From Bacteroides salyersiae WAL 10018 = DSM 18765 = JCM 12988 (GTDB lineage: Bacteria > Bacteroidota > Bacteroidia > Bacteroidales > Bacteroidaceae), in contig NZ_KB905466.1 of NCBI RefSeq assembly GCF_000381365.1, forward strand, positions 2,485,029 through 2,549,028: DNA of 64,000 nucleotides, written 5' to 3'. The position numbers and the translations under genes are program-made. Shown here one piece after another: positions 46,338-54,512 of this stretch. The stretch's first letter is position 1. Each line of letters begins with the position of its first letter. The notes beneath the pieces were generated by a model. That model was given only the letters and a program-made list of their open reading frames with translations, ran no database searches and was not told the DNA's origin.

Positions 46338-46979
46338 TTATTTCAGGAACTCTTCTACCTTTTTATAAAAGAGTGAAAGATGATGTCCGTCTATAAATCC
46401 GTGATGAATGGTCATGGCGATCGGCATCACTAATTTTCCTTCTTTCAGTATTGCCTTCCCGGCGTTCATTAACGGATAATTGCTGCCGTGGCGATGTTCT
46501 TGCGTACAGGTCAGCGAAGTGAAGTATAAATCGGGAGTGGCGCTTAGTAATATGACATCGAGCAGATCTTTACCGCCTACCTTCTCCATATCATAAGGAT
46601 TCCCATTAGGATCGATATCATTGATAATTGCTTTTGCTGTCGTATAGAAAGTCTGGAAATCGGTATTCCACGGCAAGCGGATGGTGAAGAAGCGTCCGTT
46701 TTCTTTCACCTTTATGGGAGTCAGCATATCCACATGGTCAAAATAGACCACTCTGCCTTCTGCATCTATACGAAAGCGAAACTCCGGAATTTCATTAACG
46801 GCACGTAGTACCGCATAAAGATAATGGAGGAAGAATGATTCGCCGGCAGCTTTGGCACGTGCTTTTGCTCCGGCACACTCTACTTCGGAAGTGATAGAGA
46901 TTGTAGGGTTTTGAAAACCAAGAAAGAATTCGTAATTCTCTTTCCGTTCCCAGGTATTTATGTCTATGATATGTTTCAT
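46338..46979 (-). CDS. Chloramphenicol-acetyltransferase-family protein
   Basis: The 213-residue protein has the CAT trimeric acyltransferase fold and the catalytic His motif near the C-terminus ([17 protein letters not shown], compare HHxxxDGxH). [41 protein letters not shown] and [23 protein letters not shown] also fit CAT. It overlaps the end of lgt by 4 nt, so it is co-translated in a housekeeping operon. Actual chloramphenicol resistance cannot be inferred; a metabolic acetyltransferase role is equally possible. Confidence 0.85.
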   Translation of the reverse strand: MKHIIDINTWERKENYEFFLGFQNPTISITSEVECAGAKARAKAAGESFFLHYLYAVLRAVNEIPEFRFRIDAEGRVVYFDHVDMLTPIKVKENGRFFTIRLPWNTDFQTFYTTAKAIINDIDPNGNPYDMEKVGGKDLLDVILLSATPDLYFTSLTCTQEHRHGSNYPLMNAGKAILKEGKLVMPIAMTIHHGFIDGHHLSLFYKKVEEFLK

Positions 46980-47839
46980 TTCTTGATTGCTTCTTTATTT
47001 TCTTTCTTCGTTTTTCTATCGTAAAAGAACATGAAGTAAACGCCGATGATAACGAACGGGATACTCAACCACTGTCCCATGTTGAGACTCATATTGTTTT
47101 CAAAGCTGACCTGATTCTCTTTGAGGAATTCTACAAAGAAACGGAATGTGAAAATAGCCGTCAGGCAGAGTCCGAAGAAGAAACCGCGATGCAGCTTTTT
47201 GCTGTAATTCTTATAGAGATACATCATTACGAGGAAAAGCAGGAAGTAGGCAATTGCTTCGTACAGTTGTGCCGGATGGCGGGGAAGCATGTCTACCCGT
47301 TCGAAGATGAAAGCCCAGGGCACATCGGTCGGCTTACCGATGATTTCCGAATTCATCAGGTTGGCCAGACGGATGCAGCAGGCGGTGATAGGAGTGGCTA
47401 CGGCAATCATATCCACTACATCCATGTAGTGCATTTTGGTCTTCCGGCAGTAGAGCCAGAGGGCGATCATCAGCCCCAATGTACCACCGTGGCTGGCAAG
47501 TCCTTCATAACCGGTGAATTTCCATCCTCCGTCGGGCAGAAATCTGACAGGAAGTATCATTTCCCAAAATCCTTTGAAGCTGGTCAGGTAGGTCTGCGGA
47601 TCGTAAAACAGGCAATGACCCAGTCGGGCACCGATAAGGATGCCGAAGAAACAGTAGAAAAACAGGGGATCGAACTTCTTCTCATCTATCTTTTTATCAC
47701 GGTATTGATAATGAACGATGATATAAGCCAAAAAGATGCCAACCGCCCATAGCAATCCGTAATAACGGACGGGGAGTCCGAAAAGATTGAACAGTTCGGG
47801 ACTTGGGTTCCAATTGATAGATAATAAGAAAGTGTTCAT
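46976..47839 (-). CDS. lgt: Prolipoprotein diacylglyceryl transferase
   Basis: The 287-residue inner-membrane enzyme transfers diacylglycerol from phosphatidylglycerol to the lipobox Cys of prolipoproteins. That step is required for the SusD and surface lipoproteins of this window. About seven membrane helices are visible. The Lgt signatures are [44 protein letters not shown] (the conserved HGG region) and [23 protein letters not shown], with RHPAQLYEA near the C-terminal half. The length is normal. The stop overlaps the start of the CAT-like gene. Confidence 0.95.
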   Translation of the reverse strand: MNTFLLSINWNPSPELFNLFGLPVRYYGLLWAVGIFLAYIIVHYQYRDKKIDEKKFDPLFFYCFFGILIGARLGHCLFYDPQTYLTSFKGFWEMILPVRFLPDGGWKFTGYEGLASHGGTLGLMIALWLYCRKTKMHYMDVVDMIAVATPITACCIRLANLMNSEIIGKPTDVPWAFIFERVDMLPRHPAQLYEAIAYFLLFLVMMYLYKNYSKKLHRGFFFGLCLTAIFTFRFFVEFLKENQVSFENNMSLNMGQWLSIPFVIIGVYFMFFYDRKTKKENKEAIKK

Positions 47840-47857
47840 AACTTATAAGGTTTAATT

Positions 47858-48766
47858 TTATGATCTGAATTTTTTAGCGACTTCCCGATAAGTGGGTACA
47901 TCTATTCCTTGCTCTTCGGCGGCTGTTATCATGTCGAAGAGTAACCCTTGCACTTCGGATTCATGACCTTTTGCCATGTCTTTCTGCATGGAAGCAGTGC
48001 TTTGAGGGTCGAGTTTATCGATTACTTTAAGGTTGTAACCAACGGGATCTTCGGGAAATTCTATACCGAGTTTTTTGCCCAATGCAGCGCTCTCCGTAGA
48101 AAGGCCGATGAAGGTGTCGCGTATTTTGCCCGGTTTCTGTACTTCACCCATTGGGACGTCGTAGTAGGCACCGGTGACGGCCATTGCCGAGATGAATGAC
48201 CATTTGATGAATGTATCCCGCTGAATGTCAGGCGATAGGTCTACTTTGATTCCGCTTTCCACCAGTTCGTCACGCACGGCTTCAAGCAGTTCGGGAGATA
48301 CGTCTGTGCCTTTATGTGCTCCGTATACCAGGCGGAAAATGGTTCCCATCTGAGTGATTTCTCCCGGTGCGGATACAAAGCCTACGATGTAGATGCAACC
48401 GTCCAGAACGGTAACTCCCGGCACAAGGCGTTGGATGCGTGGTCCTGTGCCATACACATTTAATATGGGAATGACAATTGTTTTTTCGTGGGCGGCACGC
48501 TTTATCAGTTCTGTAATGGAATCGACGGAATAACCTTTTACACAAACGAATATTACGTCTGCCTTTTCGTCGTATTCTTCTGCCGTACAGGCTTTCACAG
48601 CGATGGTATGATCCCCCTTCAAGTCTGATTTTAGTTTCAGACCGTTTGTTTGTATCGCTTCGAGGTGTGCCCCGCGAGCTATACAGGTAACATCTTTTCC
48701 CGCCAGAGCAAGAAAAGCGGCAATACTGCCTCCTACACCTCCGGTTCCTGCTATGAGATAATTCAT
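47858..48766 (-). CDS. panE: Ketopantoate reductase family protein (PanE/ApbA)
   Basis: The 302-residue NADPH-dependent 2-dehydropantoate 2-reductase family member has the Rossmann motif GTGGVGGSIAAFLALAGKDVTCIARGAHLEAIQTNGL. A KGY loop with the catalytic Lys follows (VKGYSVDSITELI), and a C-terminal helical domain contains FIKWSFISAMAVTGAYYDVPMGE and STASMQKDMAKGHESEVQGL (the conserved S-M-x-x-D). It lies 3 nt after ychF and 18 nt before lgt. The pantothenate-pathway role is the family default; other 2-oxoacid reductases share these motifs. Confidence 0.85.
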   Translation of the reverse strand: MNYLIAGTGGVGGSIAAFLALAGKDVTCIARGAHLEAIQTNGLKLKSDLKGDHTIAVKACTAEEYDEKADVIFVCVKGYSVDSITELIKRAAHEKTIVIPILNVYGTGPRIQRLVPGVTVLDGCIYIVGFVSAPGEITQMGTIFRLVYGAHKGTDVSPELLEAVRDELVESGIKVDLSPDIQRDTFIKWSFISAMAVTGAYYDVPMGEVQKPGKIRDTFIGLSTESAALGKKLGIEFPEDPVGYNLKVIDKLDPQSTASMQKDMAKGHESEVQGLLFDMITAAEEQGIDVPTYREVAKKFRS

Positions 48767-48769
48767 AAA

Positions 48770-49873
48770 TTATACGTTAAAGCGGAAATGCATGATATCT
48801 CCGTCTTGTACTATGTATTCTTTTCCTTCTACGCCCAACTTGCCTGCCTCTTTCACGGCAGCTTCCGAACCGTATTGGATGAAATCGTCGTATTTGATGA
48901 CCTCTGCACGGATAAATCCTTTTTCAAAGTCCGTATGGATCACTCCGGCGCATTGGGGAGCTTTCCAGCCCTTTTCGTATGTCCAGGCCCGTACTTCCTG
49001 TACACCGGCCGTGAAATAGGTTTCCAGATTCAATAGCTTGTAGGCTGATTTGATAAGACGAGCTACACCCGATTCCTCCAGACCTACTTCGGCAAGAAAC
49101 ATCTGACGGTCTTCATAAGTCTCCAGTTCGGCAATGTCCGATTCTGTTTTGGCGGCCACAATCAGAATCTCTGCATTTTCGTCCTTCACAGCTTCACGTA
49201 CCATGTCTACGTATTTGTTTCCGCTTACTGCGCTGGCTTCGTCTACGTTGCAGACATACATCACGGGTTTGCTGGTAAGCAGGAAAAGTTCACGGGCAAT
49301 CTTTTGCTCGTCTTTTGTTTCGAATTGTACGGTACGGGCTGATTTCCCTTGCTCCAATGCCTCTTTGTATTTCACCAATACGTCGTAGGCCTGTTTGGCT
49401 GCTTTATCTCCACCGGTCTGTGCCTGTTTCTGCACTTTCTGTATGCGGGCGTCGATGGTATCGAGGTCTTTCAGTTGTAATTCGTAGTCGATGATTTCTT
49501 TGTCGCGTACCGGATTTACACTTCCGTCTACGTGTGTCACGTTATCATCGTCAAAGCAACGGAGTACGTGCAGGATAGCATCTGTTTCGCGGATGTTAGC
49601 AAGAAATTTATTGCCCAATCCTTCTCCTTTACTGGCTCCTTTTACCAATCCGGCGATATCCACGATTTCTACCGTAGTGGGTACGATTCGTTGCGGATGT
49701 ACCAGTTCCGCCAACTTATTCAGACGTTCGTCCGGGACGGTAATTACGCCTACATTCGGTTCTATTGTACAAAAAGGGAAGTTTGCCGCTTGTGCTTTCG
49801 CATTTGACAAACAGTTGAAAAGTGTCGACTTACCCACGTTCGGCAGTCCGACAATACCACATTGCAATGCCAT
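48770..49873 (-). CDS. ychF: YchF/OLA1-family redox-responsive ATPase
   Basis: The 367-residue P-loop protein of the Obg/HflX group prefers ATP. Motifs are [12 protein letters not shown] (P-loop), [41 protein letters not shown] (switch II region) and the NVDE/NTKE-like CNVDEAS. The C-terminal TGS-like YchF domain ends [24 protein letters not shown]...HFRFNV. It binds ribosomes and influences stress responses in other bacteria. It is the first gene of a five-gene operon. A 22-bp perfect palindrome lies just downstream of its predicted transcription start. Confidence 0.95.
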   Translation of the reverse strand: MALQCGIVGLPNVGKSTLFNCLSNAKAQAANFPFCTIEPNVGVITVPDERLNKLAELVHPQRIVPTTVEIVDIAGLVKGASKGEGLGNKFLANIRETDAILHVLRCFDDDNVTHVDGSVNPVRDKEIIDYELQLKDLDTIDARIQKVQKQAQTGGDKAAKQAYDVLVKYKEALEQGKSARTVQFETKDEQKIARELFLLTSKPVMYVCNVDEASAVSGNKYVDMVREAVKDENAEILIVAAKTESDIAELETYEDRQMFLAEVGLEESGVARLIKSAYKLLNLETYFTAGVQEVRAWTYEKGWKAPQCAGVIHTDFEKGFIRAEVIKYDDFIQYGSEAAVKEAGKLGVEGKEYIVQDGDIMHFRFNV

Positions 49874-49910
49874 TTATCTATTTTGTTATTTTATTTATTA
49901 TCAATGCACA

Positions 49911-49950
49911 TTAAACAGTACGTACTGTTTAAAATATGGGCGCAAAGATA
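49911..49950 (-). promoter_or_regulatory. ychF promoter with 22-bp palindromic operator candidate
   Basis: Minus-strand TATCTTTG (49950-49943) is a full -7 box, placing the start near 49936. A perfect 22-bp palindrome (49911-49932, half-site TTAAACAGTAC) begins about 4 nt downstream. A palindrome at this position could let a dimeric TetR-like repressor block transcription. The regulator is unknown, and the palindrome also lies downstream of the MFS stop. Confidence 0.6.
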
Positions 49951-49981
49951 ACTATTCTTTTGCAGGCAAGCAATTATGTTC

Positions 49982-51124
49982 TCAATTTTCATATTTCTTG
50001 TGAAATACAGTCAGCAGTATAAATCCTGCAAAAGCGAAAGGGACACCTATCAATGCAGGATATTGATAGCCAAGTCCTGCTTGCAATGCTAATCCGCCGG
50101 AGTAAGCACCAATTGCGTTTCCCAAATTGAATGCCACCTGTACGCTGGCTGCTCCCAACATCTCTCCTCCTTTTGAATAACGTATCAGCAAGACTTGTTG
50201 CGGACTGGAGAGGGCAAACAGTCCTGCCGTACAAAGACACATCAGCAATACGGACAGCCACGAAACGGATGATAAAAAGAAAATTAGCAATAGTGTGACG
50301 CAGATGCATGCCTGTACGGTAGCTGCCACTCGTCCCGGTTTGTATTTATCGGACAAACGTCCACTGGCAAGATTTCCTACAACCATACCGAAACCGGCAA
50401 GTACCATTAGAAAAGTAATGCTCTGAGGATGGAATCCGGATACATGGGTCAGTAGCGGATTGATATAACTGTACCAGCAGAATACGCCGCCGTTTCCCAA
50501 CAGGGTTGCTCCTATCAACAGCCAGGGGGCGGGAGATTTAAGAAAGCGGAACTGTCCTTTTAATCCTGTATCGGGCAGGCTTTCTATTTGTGGCACCCAG
50601 CGCCAGATGTAGTAGAGTATAATCATTCCCCAACAGCCTACCAACAAGAAAGTTACACGCCATGAAATAGCGGCACTCAATGAAGTTCCCAATGGGACAC
50701 CGAAAAGATTAGCTATCGTCATCCCAGCTACCATAATAGAGACGGCTTCCGAACCTTTTCCTTTATCTGCCAATTTTTCGGCAACAATAGAGCCTACTCC
50801 GAAATAGGCGCCATGTGGAAGTCCGGAGATGAAACGGGCCAACAACAGTATCCAATAGTTAGGTGCCAGAGCCGCACTTATATTTCCTACCATGATCAGC
50901 GTGACGAGTATCAGAAGAATACGTTTCAACGGATGTTTGCGGGCAAGTATCAGCATAGGTGCCCCTACGCATACTCCCAGCGCATAGGCAGAAATAAAAT
51001 GTCCTGCCTGGGAGATACTGATACCGAAATCATGCGCCACATCGGGCAGAATACCCATCATGACAAATTCTGCGATACCCAATCCCAAGGTACCGAACGC
51101 CAATGCGATAAGACTTTTCTTCAT
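49982..51124 (-). CDS. MFS transporter, AraJ-like DHA1 efflux family
   Basis: The 380-residue protein has 12 predicted membrane helices. DHA1 motif A-like [11 protein letters not shown] occurs in the central loop, and the N-half shows [43 protein letters not shown], typical of the AraJ/YdhP arabinose-efflux-like group. The substrate is unknown; sugars, drugs or metabolites are all possible. It is transcribed toward ychF. A minus-strand -7 box TAATTTTG lies at 51161-51154. Confidence 0.85.
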   Translation of the reverse strand: MKKSLIALAFGTLGLGIAEFVMMGILPDVAHDFGISISQAGHFISAYALGVCVGAPMLILARKHPLKRILLILVTLIMVGNISAALAPNYWILLLARFISGLPHGAYFGVGSIVAEKLADKGKGSEAVSIMVAGMTIANLFGVPLGTSLSAAISWRVTFLLVGCWGMIILYYIWRWVPQIESLPDTGLKGQFRFLKSPAPWLLIGATLLGNGGVFCWYSYINPLLTHVSGFHPQSITFLMVLAGFGMVVGNLASGRLSDKYKPGRVAATVQACICVTLLLIFFLSSVSWLSVLLMCLCTAGLFALSSPQQVLLIRYSKGGEMLGAASVQVAFNLGNAIGAYSGGLALQAGLGYQYPALIGVPFAFAGFILLTVFHKKYEN

Positions 51125-51344
51125 ATTAACTATACCAATCTTTTTACCGGCGGCAAAATTACAACAATCATGAAAAACAGCGATCAGTGCTCTCTTGTTT
51201 TTGAGTTTATCCCCTTTTTTCTTGATTTATGTCATTTTTTGCATTTCGTCTATTCGGTCTTTTTGTTCTGTCCGAAAACGGCCGATTGCTCATTTTGTAG
51301 ACTGAAGAAAAAGGTTTCTTATGCTCCATATACTACTTTTTGTT

Positions 51345-51352
51345 TATCTTTG
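51345..51352 (+). promoter_or_regulatory. -7 box upstream of the sulfatase
   Basis: TATCTTTG is a full -7 match, giving a leader of about 105 nt before the ATG at 51464. The divergent 339-bp region toward the MFS gene holds no other clear signal. Confidence 0.45.
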
Positions 51353-51463
51353 TTGAAAATATCGTTTTGGACGGTGACTTGATGACCGGCTCTTTCTTTT
51401 TTGTAAAACAGCCTTTTATGATTTGTGCTAAAATTATGATTATATAAATTAACCTTTGTGACA

Positions 51464-52990
51464 ATGAAAACACTTCCGATATTAAACAGTATGTTAGTGC
51501 TGGCTTCCGGGGCCGGACTTTCGGCTCAGCAGGCAAATGCTCAGCAAAAACCTCATATTATTCTGATCATGTCCGATCAGCACCGTGCCGATGCTTTGGG
51601 ATGTATGGGAAATGAATCCGTCATCTCACCCAATATAGATCAGTTATCCCGGGAAGGGACCTTGTTTTGTAACGGCTATTCTTCGACGCCGAGTAGTACG
51701 CCGGCACGCGCCGGGCTATTGACCGGTATGTCTCCTTGGCATCACGGTATGCTGGGTTATGGAAGGGTGGCCGAAGAGTACAAATATGAAATGCCCGCCA
51801 TGTTGACGGAACAAGGCTATTATACATTCGGCATTGGAAAGATGCATTGGTTCCCGCAGAAGGCTTTGCATGGTTTTCAGGGGACATTGATAGACGAGAG
51901 CGGGCGTGCCGAGTCAAAAGACTTTATCAGTGATTACCGGTTATGGCTACAGCTTCAAATGCCGGGTGGAGATCCGGATTTGACAGGTATCGGTTGGAAC
52001 GAGCACAGGGCAGGCATTTATAAATTGCCTGAAGAACTGCATCCCACAGCCTGGACAGGTAAGATGGCCTGTGAATTGATCCGAAATTACGATAACGAAA
52101 AACCTCTTTTTCTGAAAGTTTCTTTTGCACGGCCGCATAGTCCGTACGATCCTCCCCAACGGCTCTTGGATGAATATTCGGATAAAGAAATTCCGGCACC
52201 TTATATGGGTGATTGGTGTGACAGGTATGCTGCCCTGCTTGATCCGGCGAAAGCGGATAAAGACGCTCCATTTGCCAACTTTGGGACGGAATATGCCCGG
52301 AATTCCCGCAAGTACTATTATGCAAATGTGACATTTATTGATGAGGAAATAGGTAAAATAGTACAGGTCTTGAAGGACAAAGGCATGTATGACAATGCTT
52401 TAATCTGTTATGTCTCCGATCATGGGGATATGTTAGGTGATCATTACCATTGGCGGAAGACCTACCCTTACGAAGGTTCTACACATGTGCCCTATATTGT
52501 GAAATGGCCCGATTCGTTTGGTGTAAAAAAGGGAGCCCAAATAGATGAGCCGGTAGAGTTGCGGGATTTTCTGCCTACTTTTTTAGAAGTTTCCGGCGCA
52601 CAGGTTCCGCAGGATATGGACGGACTTTCTTTATTGGCTTTGATGGATGAAAATAGAAAACCCGGCTGGAGACAGTATATTGATTTGGAGCATGCTACCT
52701 GTTATGCTAAGGAAAACTATTGGTGTGGTTTGACGGACGGTAAGATGAAATATATATGGAATTTCCATACAGGTGAGGAACAGTTGTTTGATCTGGTAAA
52801 GGATAGGGGAGAACAGAAAAACCTGGTGTCGGAGAAACGCTATAAACATAAACTGGAAGAATTGCGTGGGGCAATGGTGAAACACTTGAGTGAACGGGGA
52901 GAAGGGTTTGTGAAAGATGGAAAATTGGTGGTTCGGAAAGAAACTTTGCTTTATAGTCCCAATTACCCCAAGACAGAGGCAAGTGAATAA
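51464..52990 (+). CDS. Secreted serine-type sulfatase
   Basis: I use the ATG at 51464 (MKTLPILNSM...); a GTG two codons earlier is possible. The 508-residue protein has a hydrophobic N-terminal signal (LASGAGLSAQQANAQ). Metal-site Asp lies in LIMSDQHRADALG. The sulfatase signature S-x-P-x-R is STPARAGLLTG with Ser78. That Ser must be oxidised to formylglycine by an anaerobic maturase (anSME) encoded elsewhere. Other core motifs are GKMHWFP and SDHGDMLGDHYHWRKTYPYEGSTHVPYIV. It is a type-I alkaline-phosphatase-fold enzyme for a sulfated glycan or small sulfate ester. The permease 51 nt downstream suggests uptake of the released sugar. Confidence 0.9.
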   Translation: MKTLPILNSMLVLASGAGLSAQQANAQQKPHIILIMSDQHRADALGCMGNESVISPNIDQLSREGTLFCNGYSSTPSSTPARAGLLTGMSPWHHGMLGYGRVAEEYKYEMPAMLTEQGYYTFGIGKMHWFPQKALHGFQGTLIDESGRAESKDFISDYRLWLQLQMPGGDPDLTGIGWNEHRAGIYKLPEELHPTAWTGKMACELIRNYDNEKPLFLKVSFARPHSPYDPPQRLLDEYSDKEIPAPYMGDWCDRYAALLDPAKADKDAPFANFGTEYARNSRKYYYANVTFIDEEIGKIVQVLKDKGMYDNALICYVSDHGDMLGDHYHWRKTYPYEGSTHVPYIVKWPDSFGVKKGAQIDEPVELRDFLPTFLEVSGAQVPQDMDGLSLLALMDENRKPGWRQYIDLEHATCYAKENYWCGLTDGKMKYIWNFHTGEEQLFDLVKDRGEQKNLVSEKRYKHKLEELRGAMVKHLSERGEGFVKDGKLVVRKETLLYSPNYPKTEASE

Positions 52991-53011
52991 GATTGGTTTT
53001 TATATTTTGTC

Positions 53012-53019
53012 TATCTTTG
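53012..53019 (+). promoter_or_regulatory. -7 box of the FucP-like permease
   Basis: TATCTTTG is a full -7 match inside the 51-nt gap after the sulfatase. The permease can therefore be transcribed alone, with a leader of about 16 nt. Confidence 0.45.
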
Positions 53020-53041
53020 CACGTCCATTTAGTTTGAAATT

Positions 53042-54241
53042 ATGCAAAAGCAGAGATATGCATTGGTGAAAAAGGAATATAGGATTCCTTTTATCCTGGT
53101 TACTTCTTTATTTTTCTTATGGGGGTTTGCCCATGCCATTCTTGATGTGTTGAATAAACATTTTCAGGATGTAATGGTTATTAGCCGGGCCCATTCGGCA
53201 TGGGTGCAGGTGATGTTTTATTTGGGATATTTTGTTATGGCGATTCCGGCCGGACTGTTTATTAATAAATACGGTTATCGCCGTGGTGTTGTCTTCGGAT
53301 TACTGCTTTACGGGCTCGGTTCTCTATTATTTATTCCCGGAGAATATTGGATGTCGTTCAATTTCTTTCTGTTTTCTTTGTTCGTCATCGCCTGTGGTTT
53401 GGTTTTTCTGGAGACTGCTGCCAATCCCTATATGACAGAGTTGGGAGACAGGGAGACTGCTGCCAGCCGGTTGAATCTGGCCCAGTCATTCAATGGCTTG
53501 GGGTGTATCTGTGGGCCGTTGGTAGGTGGATTATTATTATTTTCAGAAGACGGATCAGCCGCCATCGCTTTGCCCTATACGTTGATGGGTATTGTGGTAT
53601 TGTCAGTCGCTATGGTTTTCTCTAAGATCAGGTTGCCGGAAATAGTTCATGAAGAAGAAAACAAGGAACAGGAAAAGGTGGGAGGATTATGGTCGCATAA
53701 ACTTTTTGTTTTGGGTGTTGCCGCCCTGTTCTGTTATGAGATAGCTGAGATTTCCATTAACAGTTTCTTTATCAATTACGTGGTAGACGATGGCTGGATG
53801 AATGCCCGGGATGCTTCTGTCGTGCTCTCTTTCGGAGGATTGGGCCTGTTTATGTGCGGACGTTTTGCCGGTAGCTGGATTATGCAGCGCATTTGTGCAG
53901 AGAAAGTATTATTGTTTTGTGCCATATGCACGGTGATCACTTCTTTATTGCTTGTGCTGAACTTGGGGATGGTTTCCCTGATTGCCCTTTTCTTGGGTTA
54001 TGCATTTGAAGCTATTATGTTTCCTACTATCTTTGCCCTTTCTTTGAGAGGATTGGGGAGACATACGAAGCGCGCTTCCTCATTTTTGATGATGTCACCT
54101 GTCGGTGGGGCGGTAGGCCCGTTAATGATGGGATATGTAGCCGATCAGACTACGATGTCTTTCTCTTTTATAGTGCCTTTACTCTCTTTTATAATAGTTA
54201 TGTTGTATGCTTGGAGAGTGAATGTGGCAAAATCATATTGA
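53042..54241 (+). CDS. FucP-type sugar:proton symporter (MFS)
   Basis: The 399-residue protein has 12 predicted helices. FucP-family features are FILVTSLFFLWGFAHAILDVLNKHFQDVM in helix 1, CGLVFLETAANPYMTELGDRETAASRLNLAQSFNGLGCICGPLVGG, and a central cytoplasmic loop. Relatives import L-fucose, N-acetylglucosamine, glucose/galactose or mannose, so it is an inner-membrane importer of a monosaccharide. It follows the sulfatase and converges on the GH2 beta-mannosidase, which makes mannose or a sulfated hexose possible; this is inference. Confidence 0.88.
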   Translation: MQKQRYALVKKEYRIPFILVTSLFFLWGFAHAILDVLNKHFQDVMVISRAHSAWVQVMFYLGYFVMAIPAGLFINKYGYRRGVVFGLLLYGLGSLLFIPGEYWMSFNFFLFSLFVIACGLVFLETAANPYMTELGDRETAASRLNLAQSFNGLGCICGPLVGGLLLFSEDGSAAIALPYTLMGIVVLSVAMVFSKIRLPEIVHEEENKEQEKVGGLWSHKLFVLGVAALFCYEIAEISINSFFINYVVDDGWMNARDASVVLSFGGLGLFMCGRFAGSWIMQRICAEKVLLFCAICTVITSLLLVLNLGMVSLIALFLGYAFEAIMFPTIFALSLRGLGRHTKRASSFLMMSPVGGAVGPLMMGYVADQTTMSFSFIVPLLSFIIVMLYAWRVNVAKSY

Positions 54242-54290
54242 GCTTTTATCAAGAACCATTGTATATAATTTGACAGGTTTATCATTATAA

Positions 54291-54373
54291 AACATCCGGA
54301 TGTTGCTAATGAAAACATGCCCATGTTGTATAAGACAACATGCCCATGTTCTGACATAAAACATGGGCATGTT
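54291..54373. repeat. Four-unit 23-bp-period array of AACAT-NNNN-ATGTT
   Basis: Fourteen-bp units start at 54291, 54314, 54337 and 54360, exactly 23 bp apart: AACATCCGGATGTT, AACATGCCCATGTT twice, and AACATGGGCATGTT. The 9-bp spacers are unrelated to each other. The arms are constant; the centre is palindromic once, GCCC twice and GGGC once. Units 3 and 4 form a long hairpin followed by T-runs, which may terminate the convergent permease and GH2 genes. Confidence 0.85.
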
Positions 54374-54512
54374 TTTACTTCTTGATCCTATAGGGAAGAG
54401 AGACGGAAGTATACTTTTAAGTAGTAAAAGAGTATACTATGCTTATTTATAATAATATTAAGCAATACTTTTGAAAGACAACCAAACGGGTTTGCTTCAG
54501 TCTTGATTTTTA

